From Prolixibacteraceae bacterium (GTDB taxonomy: Bacteria; Bacteroidota; Bacteroidia; Bacteroidales; Prolixibacteraceae), in assembly GCA_021740385.1 (NCBI GenBank), contig JAIOZY010000033.1, forward strand, positions 1-57,722: DNA of 57,722 nt, in the 5' to 3' direction. Made by a program: the position numbers and the translations under genes. Numbering within the stretch: the first letter of the stretch is position 1; every line of letters starts with the position of its first letter. The notes under the pieces are model-generated. The model was not told where the DNA came from. It ran no database searches and saw nothing but the letters and a program-made list of their open reading frames with translations. Shown here in pieces: positions 9,717 through 17,833 of this stretch.

Positions 9717-11370
9717 AACTTACAAGGGTTTTTAATTCGTTATAACTTCTTACGGGGGCATCGGCAGGGTATTGGTTGGCGTTGTAAGCAAAGCTGAGTT
9801 TGATAAGGTGTTTACGGTGTGGCCGGTAGTTGAGCATGAAATTGCCCGAAAAAACCGAACCATCATAGCCCGATACTTCGCTCAAATTCTGTGCAACGGA
9901 GACATTTGTATTCAGCTTGTTTTTGAAAAACGATTTACTTATACCAACATTCAGTCCGTACATTATTCGGTTTTCGAAAGCTGAAGTAAGCGTAATGTAA
10001 TTCAACCCGCCCGTTAGGTTTAATCCGGTTTTCAAAAAATTTAACGAGTAATTCAGCATGGCCATGCGGCTGTTCACTTCGCTGGTGGCAGCCGTGTGCT
10101 GGTTATGGTCAATCATGTCGGTTGCCATTAGGTTTAACTGGAGCAACTGAACCAGGGTAGATGAAGTAAACATCAGCCGTGGCGAGAGCGAAATGTTCAT
10201 GTTGTCGTTATAAAGTTTTAAGGTATCGTTTAGCGGGACACGCCCCGCGTATTGGTTAACGGAATAGTTGCTGAAACTGCCGTCGATCGAAAAGGCCTTT
10301 CCTGAATTGAAGTTCGCGTTGACCATTGAAATTACCCTTTGGGAAGCAGTGCTTTTGTTGCCCCTGAGGTTATCGTTCTGCAGGCCAATGTTTCCCCTGA
10401 TGAGCAGTTTCTTTTTAAACAGGCGCAACGACGTGTTAAGCGTAATGTTTTCAATATCGGTGTTGAAATAATAAGCACCAAACGACTGGTAATTCGGGTC
10501 GATACGCCGGTATTGCAACCCGGCAACAAAACCTTTGTTTGAGTATTGCAGGGATGAAAGCAGGGCGGTGGCGTATTCCGACGATTGGTTCACGGTTAGC
10601 AGGTTGCTTACCTGGTCGAGGAATTCAAGCCCGCTTATGCCGGCTACCTGTCCCACCGCGTTTTTTGTAAGCAGGCTTACCGAGGCTTCGGTTTCAAAGG
10701 TTACCCTTTTTGCGAGGGTAAATTTGCAATGCGCGCCAACAACGGCATTCGACTGGGGCGTTTTGTACCGGTCAATATCGAAATCTTGTCCGGGAATGGT
10801 GTCATCGGCAATTTTCAGGGCAATAATATCGAAGAAGTTTTGCTCGTTCCCGAAGCCCAGTTTTATACTGTACCCGTTGCGCGAAGGGGTTGCCAGCGTA
10901 TCGATGGGGTTGATGGTGTTGGGCACGGTTTTCTTTTTGAAGCGGCCGTACACCGCGCTAAACCTTAGCAAGCCGGGATTCAATTCCACTCCGGCACCCA
11001 AAAAAGTTTGCCCGGCAAGGGTAAACGATGAATGATTGACCGACCGGTACCCCAGGTGGAGCTTTATCCATTTATATTGCGGGCTGACGCCGAAGCGGTT
11101 AAACGGCTGGTTGTAATCAAAATTACGGTTGCTGTACATGATGGTAAAGGGAAGGTTAACGCCGTAAACCGAAACATTCACATTTCCGTTAACAAGGAAC
11201 AGGAAAGGATCGCGTGTTGAATTTGTTAAATCGGTATTGTAAAAATTGGTTGAAGCTGATAGTGAGCCTGATAATGTTACTGCTTTTTCCTTTGAAATAT
11301 TTTCAAGGTTTTGCGCCCATAAAGGAACCCCAAGCAACAGGGCTAAAAATAGGAGAAGCGAATTTTTCAT
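9700..11370 (-). CDS. Outer-membrane beta-barrel protein, first gene of the surface operon
   Basis: 556 residues. The signal peptide is MKNSLLLFLALLLGVPLWAQ. The mature part is a long series of alternating-polarity strands (ASTNFYNTD, FTIMYSNRNFDYN, YKWIKLHLGYRSVNHSSFTL and others) and ends in an aromatic residue (YAYTF), as expected for a barrel inserted by the BAM machinery. It heads the operon with the giant TANFOR-like protein and the fibronectin protein. A role as anchor or export partner for the giant protein is inferred from this linkage. No TonB-dependent plug domain is visible. Confidence 0.78.
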   Translation of the reverse strand: MKNSLLLFLALLLGVPLWAQNLENISKEKAVTLSGSLSASTNFYNTDLTNSTRDPFLFLVNGNVNVSVYGVNLPFTIMYSNRNFDYNQPFNRFGVSPQYKWIKLHLGYRSVNHSSFTLAGQTFLGAGVELNPGLLRFSAVYGRFKKKTVPNTINPIDTLATPSRNGYSIKLGFGNEQNFFDIIALKIADDTIPGQDFDIDRYKTPQSNAVVGAHCKFTLAKRVTFETEASVSLLTKNAVGQVAGISGLEFLDQVSNLLTVNQSSEYATALLSSLQYSNKGFVAGLQYRRIDPNYQSFGAYYFNTDIENITLNTSLRLFKKKLLIRGNIGLQNDNLRGNKSTASQRVISMVNANFNSGKAFSIDGSFSNYSVNQYAGRVPLNDTLKLYNDNMNISLSPRLMFTSSTLVQLLQLNLMATDMIDHNQHTAATSEVNSRMAMLNYSLNFLKTGLNLTGGLNYITLTSAFENRIMYGLNVGISKSFFKNKLNTNVSVAQNLSEVSGYDGSVFSGNFMLNYRPHRKHLIKLSFAYNANQYPADAPVRSYNELKTLVSYAYTF

Positions 11371-11684
11371 TTAAACCCGTATTTATCTGGCATCAATGTT
11401 TAACGTGACAATTTAGGAAAATCCGCTTAAACAATGGTTGAGATTTTAAATTATTATTTTGTGTTAACCCCCGCTGCCGCACGATTGCATCGTGTGGTTT
11501 AGCCACAGGCTAAAAATAAGAAATAGTTTAGAATTTTATTGAAACTAAAGCTTCAAACCACGCGAAAGATTGACTACGTCGATTTTCAATTCGCGCGGTA
11601 GCGGCGGATTCTCCGTGGCTCTCCGTGTAACAAAACTAACCTGATAAACAAGTGACATCCTGCCATCGAACTAATGACAACATA
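11371..11684. other. Intergenic region upstream of the surface operon
   Basis: 314 bases between the start of the barrel gene and the end of nhaC, both on the minus strand. It must contain the operon promoter, but I found no convincing TAnnTTTG box. Its centre is the MITE-like element at 11471-11604. At 11611-11629 it carries CTCCGTGGCTCTCCGTGTA, a degenerate tandem motif that I recall as common in intergenic DNA of several phyla. Confidence 0.6.
11471..11604. repeat. MITE-like 134-bp element with imperfect terminal inverted repeats
   Basis: The ends CCGCTGCCGC (11471-11480) and, on the other strand, CCGCTACCGC (11604-11595) match at nine of ten positions. Internal hairpins are CACGATTGCATCGTG (11480-11494), TTTAGCC-ACA-GGCTAAA (11498-11514) and CGCGAA...TTCGCG near the right end. 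No coding capacity. It could be a non-autonomous mobile element or a REP-like palindromic unit; no target-site duplication was identified. Confidence 0.5.
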
Positions 11685-13145
11685 CTATTGACTCGCAATC
11701 GTGTTATCGTTTTTAGTTACCTCCGGCTTTTCAATCCTTCTGATTTTGATATTTAACCAGGCTACAAGTATGGTCATAATCGGGCTGATGAGGTTGAAGT
11801 AGCAGTAAGGCAGGTAGGCCAGTGTGCCTACGCCAAGTACTTTGGCCTGCGTTGCCCCGCAGGTGTTCCAGGGTATTAGTACAGAGGTCATGGTTCCCGA
11901 ATCTTCAAGGGTACGGCTTAATACTTCGGGTTTCAACCCTCTTTTTGCAAACGATGCTTTGAACATACGTCCCGGAACGACAATGGATATGTACTGGTCG
12001 GAAGCTGTGGTGTTGAAAAAGATACACGATACAACCGTTGAGGCCACGAGCGCCCCGTTCGATTTTGCCCGTTCTACAATGGGCCGGGTAATGCGTTCTA
12101 ACAGTCCGGCGGCTTCCATAACTCCGCCGAATATCATGGCCGAAAGGATGAGCCATACTGTATTGAGCATCCCTTTCATACCCGATGTGCTCAGCAGTTT
12201 ATCAACACTTGCATTTTGTGTGTGCAGGGTTACATCGCCAAACATGGCCTGCATAACCCCTTTGTACGACGCTTTCAGGTAACTGCCTTCGCCTCCAATG
12301 TTGTGAATGATTTCGGGCTGGAAAATGATGGCAAACAAGCCGCCCAGCAACGTGCCAATCATCAGTGACGGGAGCGGGGGTGTTTTAAGGATGATAATGG
12401 TAAACAGCAAAACCGGAACCAGGAAAAGCCAGGGCGATGTGTTAAAATTTGCTTCAATGGCCTGTTGCACTACCGATACATCTACTGCTTGTGTTTCGTA
12501 ATTATAAGTAAATCCGGTGACCAGAAAAATTATTAACGTGATAAGCAGCGAAGGAACCGTGGTGTAGGTCATGTATTTTATATGGGTAAACAAATCGGTA
12601 CCGGCCATGGCGGGTGCCAGGTTGGTGGTATCAGAAAGGGGCGACATTTTATCGCCAAAATATGCGCCCGATATAATGGCACCTGCCACCAGGGGTTCGT
12701 TAAAGCCCAATGCCCGGCCTATGCCAAGCAGGGCAACGCCAATAGTGGCCACAGTTGACCATGAACTGCCCGTTACCAGCGATATGATTGAAGAAACCAC
12801 AACGGCTGTTAATAGAAATATTTTGGGATTAATGATGTCGAGGCCGTAATAAACCATAACCGGTATAACACCGCTTATCAGCCAGGTGCCTGCCAGCGAA
12901 CCAATAAGCAGTAGAATAAGCATGGAAGGCATGGCCGAACCGATTGTTTTTACAATGCGGTGCCTGATGCCATCCCATTTTAAACCCAAACGGTAAGCAA
13001 TAACAATTCCAACCGATGCAGCAAGCAAAAGGGAAATTTGATTGGCCCCTTCAAGTACATCATCAAAAAGAAAAACGTTCGATGTTAAAAGAACGATCAG
13101 TATAACAATTGGAATTAGTGCTGTTAGCAATCCGGGTTTCTTCAT
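11685..13145 (-). CDS. nhaC: NhaC-family Na+/H+ antiporter
   Basis: About 486 residues from the chosen ATG, with roughly eleven to twelve hydrophobic segments. NhaC family features include the segment LVTGSSWSTVATIGVALLGI and the charged motif ISGAYFGDKMSPLSDTTNLA, which matches the conserved GD(K/R)xSPLSDTT signature. The protein exchanges external H+ for internal Na+ across the inner membrane. The frame is open to an upstream ATG at 13199, but the internal start (MKKPGLLTALIP) fits the usual NhaC N-terminus. It is transcribed alone, divergently from the TPR gene. With the Na+-pumping decarboxylase and the probable Na+-type ATPase elsewhere in the window, it suggests a sodium cycle. Confidence 0.9.
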   Translation of the reverse strand: MKKPGLLTALIPIVILIVLLTSNVFLFDDVLEGANQISLLLAASVGIVIAYRLGLKWDGIRHRIVKTIGSAMPSMLILLLIGSLAGTWLISGVIPVMVYYGLDIINPKIFLLTAVVVSSIISLVTGSSWSTVATIGVALLGIGRALGFNEPLVAGAIISGAYFGDKMSPLSDTTNLAPAMAGTDLFTHIKYMTYTTVPSLLITLIIFLVTGFTYNYETQAVDVSVVQQAIEANFNTSPWLFLVPVLLFTIIILKTPPLPSLMIGTLLGGLFAIIFQPEIIHNIGGEGSYLKASYKGVMQAMFGDVTLHTQNASVDKLLSTSGMKGMLNTVWLILSAMIFGGVMEAAGLLERITRPIVERAKSNGALVASTVVSCIFFNTTASDQYISIVVPGRMFKASFAKRGLKPEVLSRTLEDSGTMTSVLIPWNTCGATQAKVLGVGTLAYLPYCYFNLISPIMTILVAWLNIKIRRIEKPEVTKNDNTIASQ

Positions 13146-13335
13146 TCGCTGTTTTTGCTGATTTGGATGTAAAAATGATAAAACATTCCGATTATTCAAA
13201 TCCCGGGGATTGTTTTATTATCAGCCTTTTTGTTTGATTTTTTGATTTTATAGTTTAATATCTTTAATATTTATTGATTTTTGATAAATTGAAGGTTAAA
13301 TTTGATAACGGTAAGTGAACTGGTTAAAAGCATTT

Positions 13336-15981
13336 ATGTCCAGGTTTTTTTTATGCATAGCTTTTTGCAGCTTGTTGGCTTTTTGGGGTATTCCTCAGCC
13401 TGGTAACAACCATTTTTTTGTTACGGGTAAAGTTAAAGTAGACAGGGGTGTTGTTGACGGAACTTCAGTTGAAGTTTACCGCGAAAATGCGCTTGTTCAA
13501 AACTTAGAGGTTAACCGCACGGGTACTTTTCGTGTCAGTGTCGGTATTGGTTATGTGTATCGTTTTGTCTTTACTAATCCCGCTTATTATTCAAAAACCA
13601 TCGAGATCGATACGCACGTACCCCCCGAAGTTTGTTCAGAAAATTGTTCTTTCCCGCCTTATCAGCTCGCTGTTCTTTTATATAAAAAGGTTCCGGGTGT
13701 AAGCAGTTCAGACCAGGGGGTTGCCCGGGTATCGTACAATCCCAAAATCGACAATTTTGATGCTGAAATCCTCCGTCAGGAAATCGACCTGACAAAAATA
13801 CTTGATGAAGCGCTGAAAGAAACCCGGGAGAAAAGTAAACGCTACGAAAAGGAAAGCAGAAAAGTGCTGAAGGAAAAATACAACCGGCATGTTTCCGATG
13901 GGGATCATTACTTCCGCATAAGGCAGTACGACAAGGCAATGAACAGTTACCGCGAAGCCGTATTAACCGAACCGGCTCAAACCTATCCGCGCAACCAGGT
14001 AAAAAAGGCTTTTCAGATTTTGGTGGCCCAACAGCTTGAAGAGCGGTTTGGCAAACCAACGGAAGATAATTTCCTTACCTATTTGAATTACGGCGATACC
14101 CAGTTTGCCAACCGTGAATATACCTATGCTTATGTTGCATATTCCAGGGCATTGTCGGTTAAGCCCGATGATGAAAACATCAAACAAAAAACGGAAGCGG
14201 CCAAAGCCGAGGTACAAAAGTTGCACGAACTGGCCATTGCCGAGGTTAATCATAAAAAACAGGTTTATGCAGCCCGCACAGCCCGGTATAACGAGCTTAT
14301 TACAGAAGCCGACCAAAAATTAAAGCAGGAAGACATTGCCGGGGCAAAAGACCTGTACGCGCAAGCAGCAACACAAATAGACGAAAACAGCTATGCCGTG
14401 TTAATGCTGCAAACCATTGGCGATATTGTATCGAACGACGAGCTGGCCATGAAATTGGCCCGTGAGCGCGAAGAGGTTGAGAAAAAAAGGTTAAATGAAG
14501 CCCGCGAAAGGGCTTACAACGATGCCATTAATGAAGCCGATGCTTTGTTCGATCGCCGCATTTTCAGGGAAGCCCTTGAATATTATCAGCTTGCCCTGAA
14601 TATTAAAAGCTACGAACTTTACCCGCAGAAACAAATAAATGCCATTAACGACATCCTGGCCGGTTTGCAATTGAGTGGCGAAGGGTATAACCGCCTGTTG
14701 CGTGAGGCCGAAAAGCTGATGTTTGATAAAAAATACCGCGAAGCCAGACAGCGATATGTTGAAGCCCATGCGCTAATACCCGACGAACATTTTGCCCTTG
14801 AAAAAATCAAAGAAATTGATAAAATACTGAAAGGCCTGGAAGCGGAAGAAGCGGCAAATGAACAATACCTGGCCGAAATTGAAAAGGCCGACGGTTTTTT
14901 CAACAACCGGAAGTACAGCGAAGCACTTGATGCTTACCAGGCAGCAGGCAGGCTAAAATTTTCGGAACAATACCCGAAAGAACAGATAAAAAAAATAAGG
15001 GAAATTCTTGCCCGGGAAAGCGATGAGCAAAAACGCTTGATGCAGAAAAAAGCCGATTACGAGCTGGCCCTGCAAAAAGCCGACAATGCTTTTGACCTTA
15101 AATCGTATTCAATTGCCCGTTCACTTTACCTGCAGGCATTGCAAATTATACCCGGGCAGGAGTACCCTTCTTCACAAATCCGAAAAATTGATGAAATACT
15201 CCGGGATGAAAAAGATAAATTGGCCAATGAAGGTTCTACGCTCGATAAAATCGATTTTTCGAACCTCGATGACATTACACGCGAACAACGAGAGGCAGCT
15301 TACAAAGAAGCCATGTCGATGGGCGAATCGTTTTTTAGGACCAAAGAGTGGGGTGTTGCACGGTTTTATTTTCGCAAAGCACTGGCACTGATCCCAAACG
15401 ACCCGCCTGCAACCCAACGGTTAGCGGAAACCGAGCAAAAAATAAGGGGTACGGGCACAAACCTTTCAAAATACCGCGAAATGGTTGAAAAAGCCGAGGA
15501 GGCTTTTGAAACGGGCGATTTCAGTGTTTCAAAATTTTATTACAGCAAGGCCCTGGAAGCCAAACCCGGCGATAAAATCGTTACCGAACGATTGCGGGTT
15601 TTGGAACACCTGATACAGGGTACAATGAACCGTGAGAACTCGCGGGAATACAACGAGGCCATTAAAAAAGGCGACGAGGCCTTTAGCGCGAATAATTACT
15701 CCCTCGCGCGTTTTTTTTACCGTAAAGCACAAAGCCTGAAAACCAACGATGAACTGGTGCCCAAAAAGCTCGAGATGGTTGAAAAGGCCATCGATATTTC
15801 GAAAAAGGCAGGAAGCAGCGAACAGTTTAAAAGCAACATGCAACTGGCCGAAAAAGCCATTGAGCAGAAGCAATACGGCCTTGCTTTGGGGTATCTGAGA
15901 AAAGCCCTGCAAATTCAGCCCGGCGATGAAAATACCCTCAAACAAATAGAGCGGGTTGAAGGGGTGATTAACGATCAATAG
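13336..15981 (+). CDS. Large secreted TPR-repeat protein
   Basis: 881 residues from ATG 13336. A GTG at 13315 would add seven residues, but the ATG places the hydrophobic signal sequence (SRFFLCIAFCSLLAFWG) directly at the N-terminus. Residues about 30-120 form a beta-rich domain resembling a carboxypeptidase-regulatory fold. From about 165 to the end there are ten or so degenerate TPR units with the pattern ADxxFxxRxYxEALxxYxxALxxxPxExYPxxQI. This variant, with a proline-rich spacer, is frequent in Bacteroidota cell-envelope proteins. No sorting tail is seen. It probably acts as a protein-interaction scaffold in the periplasm. No partner gene is adjacent on its strand. Confidence 0.75.
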   Translation: MSRFFLCIAFCSLLAFWGIPQPGNNHFFVTGKVKVDRGVVDGTSVEVYRENALVQNLEVNRTGTFRVSVGIGYVYRFVFTNPAYYSKTIEIDTHVPPEVCSENCSFPPYQLAVLLYKKVPGVSSSDQGVARVSYNPKIDNFDAEILRQEIDLTKILDEALKETREKSKRYEKESRKVLKEKYNRHVSDGDHYFRIRQYDKAMNSYREAVLTEPAQTYPRNQVKKAFQILVAQQLEERFGKPTEDNFLTYLNYGDTQFANREYTYAYVAYSRALSVKPDDENIKQKTEAAKAEVQKLHELAIAEVNHKKQVYAARTARYNELITEADQKLKQEDIAGAKDLYAQAATQIDENSYAVLMLQTIGDIVSNDELAMKLAREREEVEKKRLNEARERAYNDAINEADALFDRRIFREALEYYQLALNIKSYELYPQKQINAINDILAGLQLSGEGYNRLLREAEKLMFDKKYREARQRYVEAHALIPDEHFALEKIKEIDKILKGLEAEEAANEQYLAEIEKADGFFNNRKYSEALDAYQAAGRLKFSEQYPKEQIKKIREILARESDEQKRLMQKKADYELALQKADNAFDLKSYSIARSLYLQALQIIPGQEYPSSQIRKIDEILRDEKDKLANEGSTLDKIDFSNLDDITREQREAAYKEAMSMGESFFRTKEWGVARFYFRKALALIPNDPPATQRLAETEQKIRGTGTNLSKYREMVEKAEEAFETGDFSVSKFYYSKALEAKPGDKIVTERLRVLEHLIQGTMNRENSREYNEAIKKGDEAFSANNYSLARFFYRKAQSLKTNDELVPKKLEMVEKAIDISKKAGSSEQFKSNMQLAEKAIEQKQYGLALGYLRKALQIQPGDENTLKQIERVEGVINDQ

Positions 15982-16165
15982 GTGCGGACAGTTGTGCCTT
16001 ATAAAGATTCTCATTCCCCGTTATTGCTGCGCCACTTATGTAATATGCAATGTAAACTGCTGTGTTATATTTCAAAAATAATTCTGGTGTGAGCAATTAA
16101 AAGTCCCGATTCATTTTATTGGTAGCAGATCAAATTAAGCGAGGAGTTGCATAAACCCTTCTTCA

Positions 16166-16858
16166 TTATCCAATATCTGCAATGTTTTGAATGAGTTCCA
16201 TAATAATTTCCGTCGCTTCCTCTTCTGAACCATATGGCAAAACACTTTCTATCCCTTCAGTTAATTCTTCATTTTTCAAAAGGTTGGTACATTCTTCTTT
16301 CAGATATGCTTTCACAAATTCATTTGCATTGGTTATACTTTCGAGTAATTCTGAACAATTATCAAGGATGTAAATAATATCCTCAAAATCATGACTTTGT
16401 CGTAAATCAGAACCACCACGTCCTTTATAGGCTTCAATTTTAGCAGCTAAATAATATTCAGGAGGAAAAACAAAAATTTCTGTTTCATCTGGAAGTGTTT
16501 TTGGAATCTTGTTTTCAATTCCTCCATTGTACCACATATTGCTAAAACCTAACACTTCGGAATCAGAAGGCATAACATCAACTAAAATATTCTGATACAC
16601 CCATCTGCAAATTGGAGCTCCTTTGGAGGTGTCATGTACAAATCCTAAAGCTCTTAAATCATCTTCTAATTTTGCATGAGCTGTTTTTGAATGCAGTTCA
16701 ATTACACAATCAACGTCAAGTGTTGGTCTTATATCAGATAATTCAGGATTACTTGCATACAATCCTGCAACAGCTCCTCCTATAAAAACCATGTCGTCTT
16801 TTAAATCACCTAAACCATTTGCCACTGTTTGAAGCATCGAAATATTTGTTATAGACAT
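16166..16858 (-). CDS. AbiEii-like nucleotidyltransferase-fold protein (candidate toxin)
   Basis: 230 residues with the nucleotidyltransferase fold signature. There is a glycine pair with hydrophobic helix (VFIGGAVAGLY, about 24-33), a DxD metal motif (LDVDCVI, Asp48 and Asp50), a third acidic residue in LVDVMPSD (Asp94), and the downstream segment AAKIEAYKGRGGSDLRQSHD (138-157), which is typical of AbiEii-like enzymes. Such proteins transfer a nucleotide to RNA or protein targets. The gene overlaps the upstream winged-helix gene by 53 bases, so the pair is translated as a unit. Toxin function is inferred from fold and arrangement and is not proven. Confidence 0.72.
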   Translation of the reverse strand: MSITNISMLQTVANGLGDLKDDMVFIGGAVAGLYASNPELSDIRPTLDVDCVIELHSKTAHAKLEDDLRALGFVHDTSKGAPICRWVYQNILVDVMPSDSEVLGFSNMWYNGGIENKIPKTLPDETEIFVFPPEYYLAAKIEAYKGRGGSDLRQSHDFEDIIYILDNCSELLESITNANEFVKAYLKEECTNLLKNEELTEGIESVLPYGSEEEATEIIMELIQNIADIG

Positions 16859-17372
16859 GTTTTAATCGTTTTTCAAGTTCTTCTTTGGCAATATTTATTT
16901 CCCTGACTTTTCCTACCCGTATGGTATCAGCAATTACCAATAGTTCATAGAATAATTTGTCTTCTTGTACTATTTGTGGGATAGATTTAAAAAGAGGCTC
17001 AATGGCTTGCCCTCTATGTGTTCCTTTAACGTTTGACCATACATATACATCAGAACAGCTTGAAATATGCTCTTTGATTGGCGATGCAGAATGTGCAGTT
17101 GGTATTCCCTTTACAATTGCACCTGGTTGTGTTGGGAATACATATCGAAGGCCATAGTTTAAAAATTCGATAAAGGAATTAATATTTACTTTTCGCTTTT
17201 TAGAATCAATCAATCCTGCAATCTTGCATCTATTCAAGACCTCTGATATTTCAGAAGGACTGATTTTTAATGCTTGAGCCAAATCGGAGTTATACCAGTT
17301 ATCATGCTTTAAGGCTATAATTTTCAATAAAACTACAATGTCTTGGGGACGCATCCCATTATGCTTTTTCAT
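16806..17372 (-). CDS. Winged-helix DNA-binding protein (candidate antitoxin/autoregulator)
   Basis: 188 residues. The N-terminal 70 form a winged helix: DIVVLLKIIAL, then LAQALKISPSEISEVLNRCK as recognition helix and a basic wing (IDSKKRKVNI). The rest (about 72-188) is a conserved-looking domain with GLRYVFPTQPGAIVKGIPTA, vaguely like the C-terminal part of AbiEi antitoxins. It overlaps the nucleotidyltransferase gene downstream. A TATATTTG box at 17442-17435 and three TCGCGAA repeats lie just upstream, which fits autorepression. I do not recognise a named family for the full length. Confidence 0.65.
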   Translation of the reverse strand: MKKHNGMRPQDIVVLLKIIALKHDNWYNSDLAQALKISPSEISEVLNRCKIAGLIDSKKRKVNINSFIEFLNYGLRYVFPTQPGAIVKGIPTAHSASPIKEHISSCSDVYVWSNVKGTHRGQAIEPLFKSIPQIVQEDKLFYELLVIADTIRVGKVREINIAKEELEKRLKHVYNKYFDASNSGKWFR

Positions 17373-17408
17373 ACCTAAATATTTTCAGTTGACTTCGTTA
17401 TTCCTCGA

Positions 17409-17430
17409 TTCGCGAATCGCGAATCGCGAA
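17409..17430 (-). promoter_or_regulatory. Operator-like triple TCGCGAA repeat
   Basis: Three direct 7-base units TCGCGAA at 17410-17416, 17417-17423 and 17424-17430, each containing the palindrome TCGCGA. They sit between the TATATTTG box and the start codon of the winged-helix gene, about 37 bases upstream of the ATG. This is where an autorepressor would block initiation. The period of seven is also that of the tandem arrays elsewhere in the window, so a non-regulatory origin is possible. Confidence 0.5.
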
Positions 17431-17434
17431 TACC

Positions 17435-17442
17435 CAAATATA
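17435..17442 (-). promoter_or_regulatory. Promoter -7 box TATATTTG for the winged-helix/nucleotidyltransferase operon
   Basis: An exact match to the Bacteroidota -7 consensus TAnnTTTG, read on the minus strand, about 63 bases upstream of the start at 17372. No clear -33 TTG box was identified. Confidence 0.45.
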
Positions 17443-17603
17443 TAAAATTAAACTGAGAATATCTTTTTAGAATTCTTTTTAAAATCTCTTTTGCCTTTTC
17501 AATGTCTTTCTGCTGAGTTGATTTATCTCCGGCGATGATTAGAATAATGATTTTTCCATCTGATTTTTTGAAATAAACTCTATACCTTTAGCGTAGTTAA
17601 TTT

Positions 17604-17822
17604 TTATTCATAATGTGGTGTTTTATGTTTTTTCTTATGAAACACCTTCTTTATTTGGTCTTTATACTCAAAAATCACAATTGCTGCTATTACCAGCAAT
17701 AAAGCAGCATATTTCCCCACGGGGACAGGGTTTGCCCCCGGGTCTTCGGGGGGCCGGGGCTGTGCAAACAGTTGTGATACCGAAAACAGTAATGATAATA
17801 TCAGGCTTATATATCGTTTCAT
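17604..17822 (-). CDS. Small PID-CTERM-like secreted/membrane-anchored protein
   Basis: 72 residues: signal peptide (MKRYISLILSLLFSVSQLFA), a short proline-rich linker (QPRPPEDPGANPVPVG), one hydrophobic segment (KYAALLLVIAAIVIF) and a basic tail (KKVFHKKKHK). This layout resembles the small Bacteroidota proteins with a PID-CTERM-type C-terminus, although the canonical P-I-D is replaced by P-V-P. It follows the lamin-tail/T9SS gene by 11 bases on the same strand, so co-expression is likely. The function of such proteins is not known. Confidence 0.6.
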   Translation of the reverse strand: MKRYISLILSLLFSVSQLFAQPRPPEDPGANPVPVGKYAALLLVIAAIVIFEYKDQIKKVFHKKKHKTPHYE

Positions 17823-17833
17823 AGCAAAAATTT

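Larger units (their letters stand above)
17375..17587 (-). pseudogene. Remnant of a HigB/RelE-type toxin gene (C-terminal part)
   Basis: Minus-strand reading from 17587 gives RYRVYFKKSDGKIIILIIAG followed by DKSTQQKDIEKAKEIL. This matches the C-terminal half of HigB-like addiction-module killer proteins (YRVYF...DKSTQ..DI..AK). There is no start codon and a stop lies directly upstream. Restoring one base near 17584 would continue the frame as KGYRVYF, so a frameshift as well as loss of the N-terminal half is likely. The reading frame then runs through the operator-like repeats of the neighbouring module, showing that it is dead. No antitoxin gene remains beside it. Confidence 0.7.

Noticed and set aside
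17373-17603. Intact HigBA toxin-antitoxin system
   Set aside because: Only the C-terminal half of the toxin can be read, with an upstream stop and no antitoxin gene.
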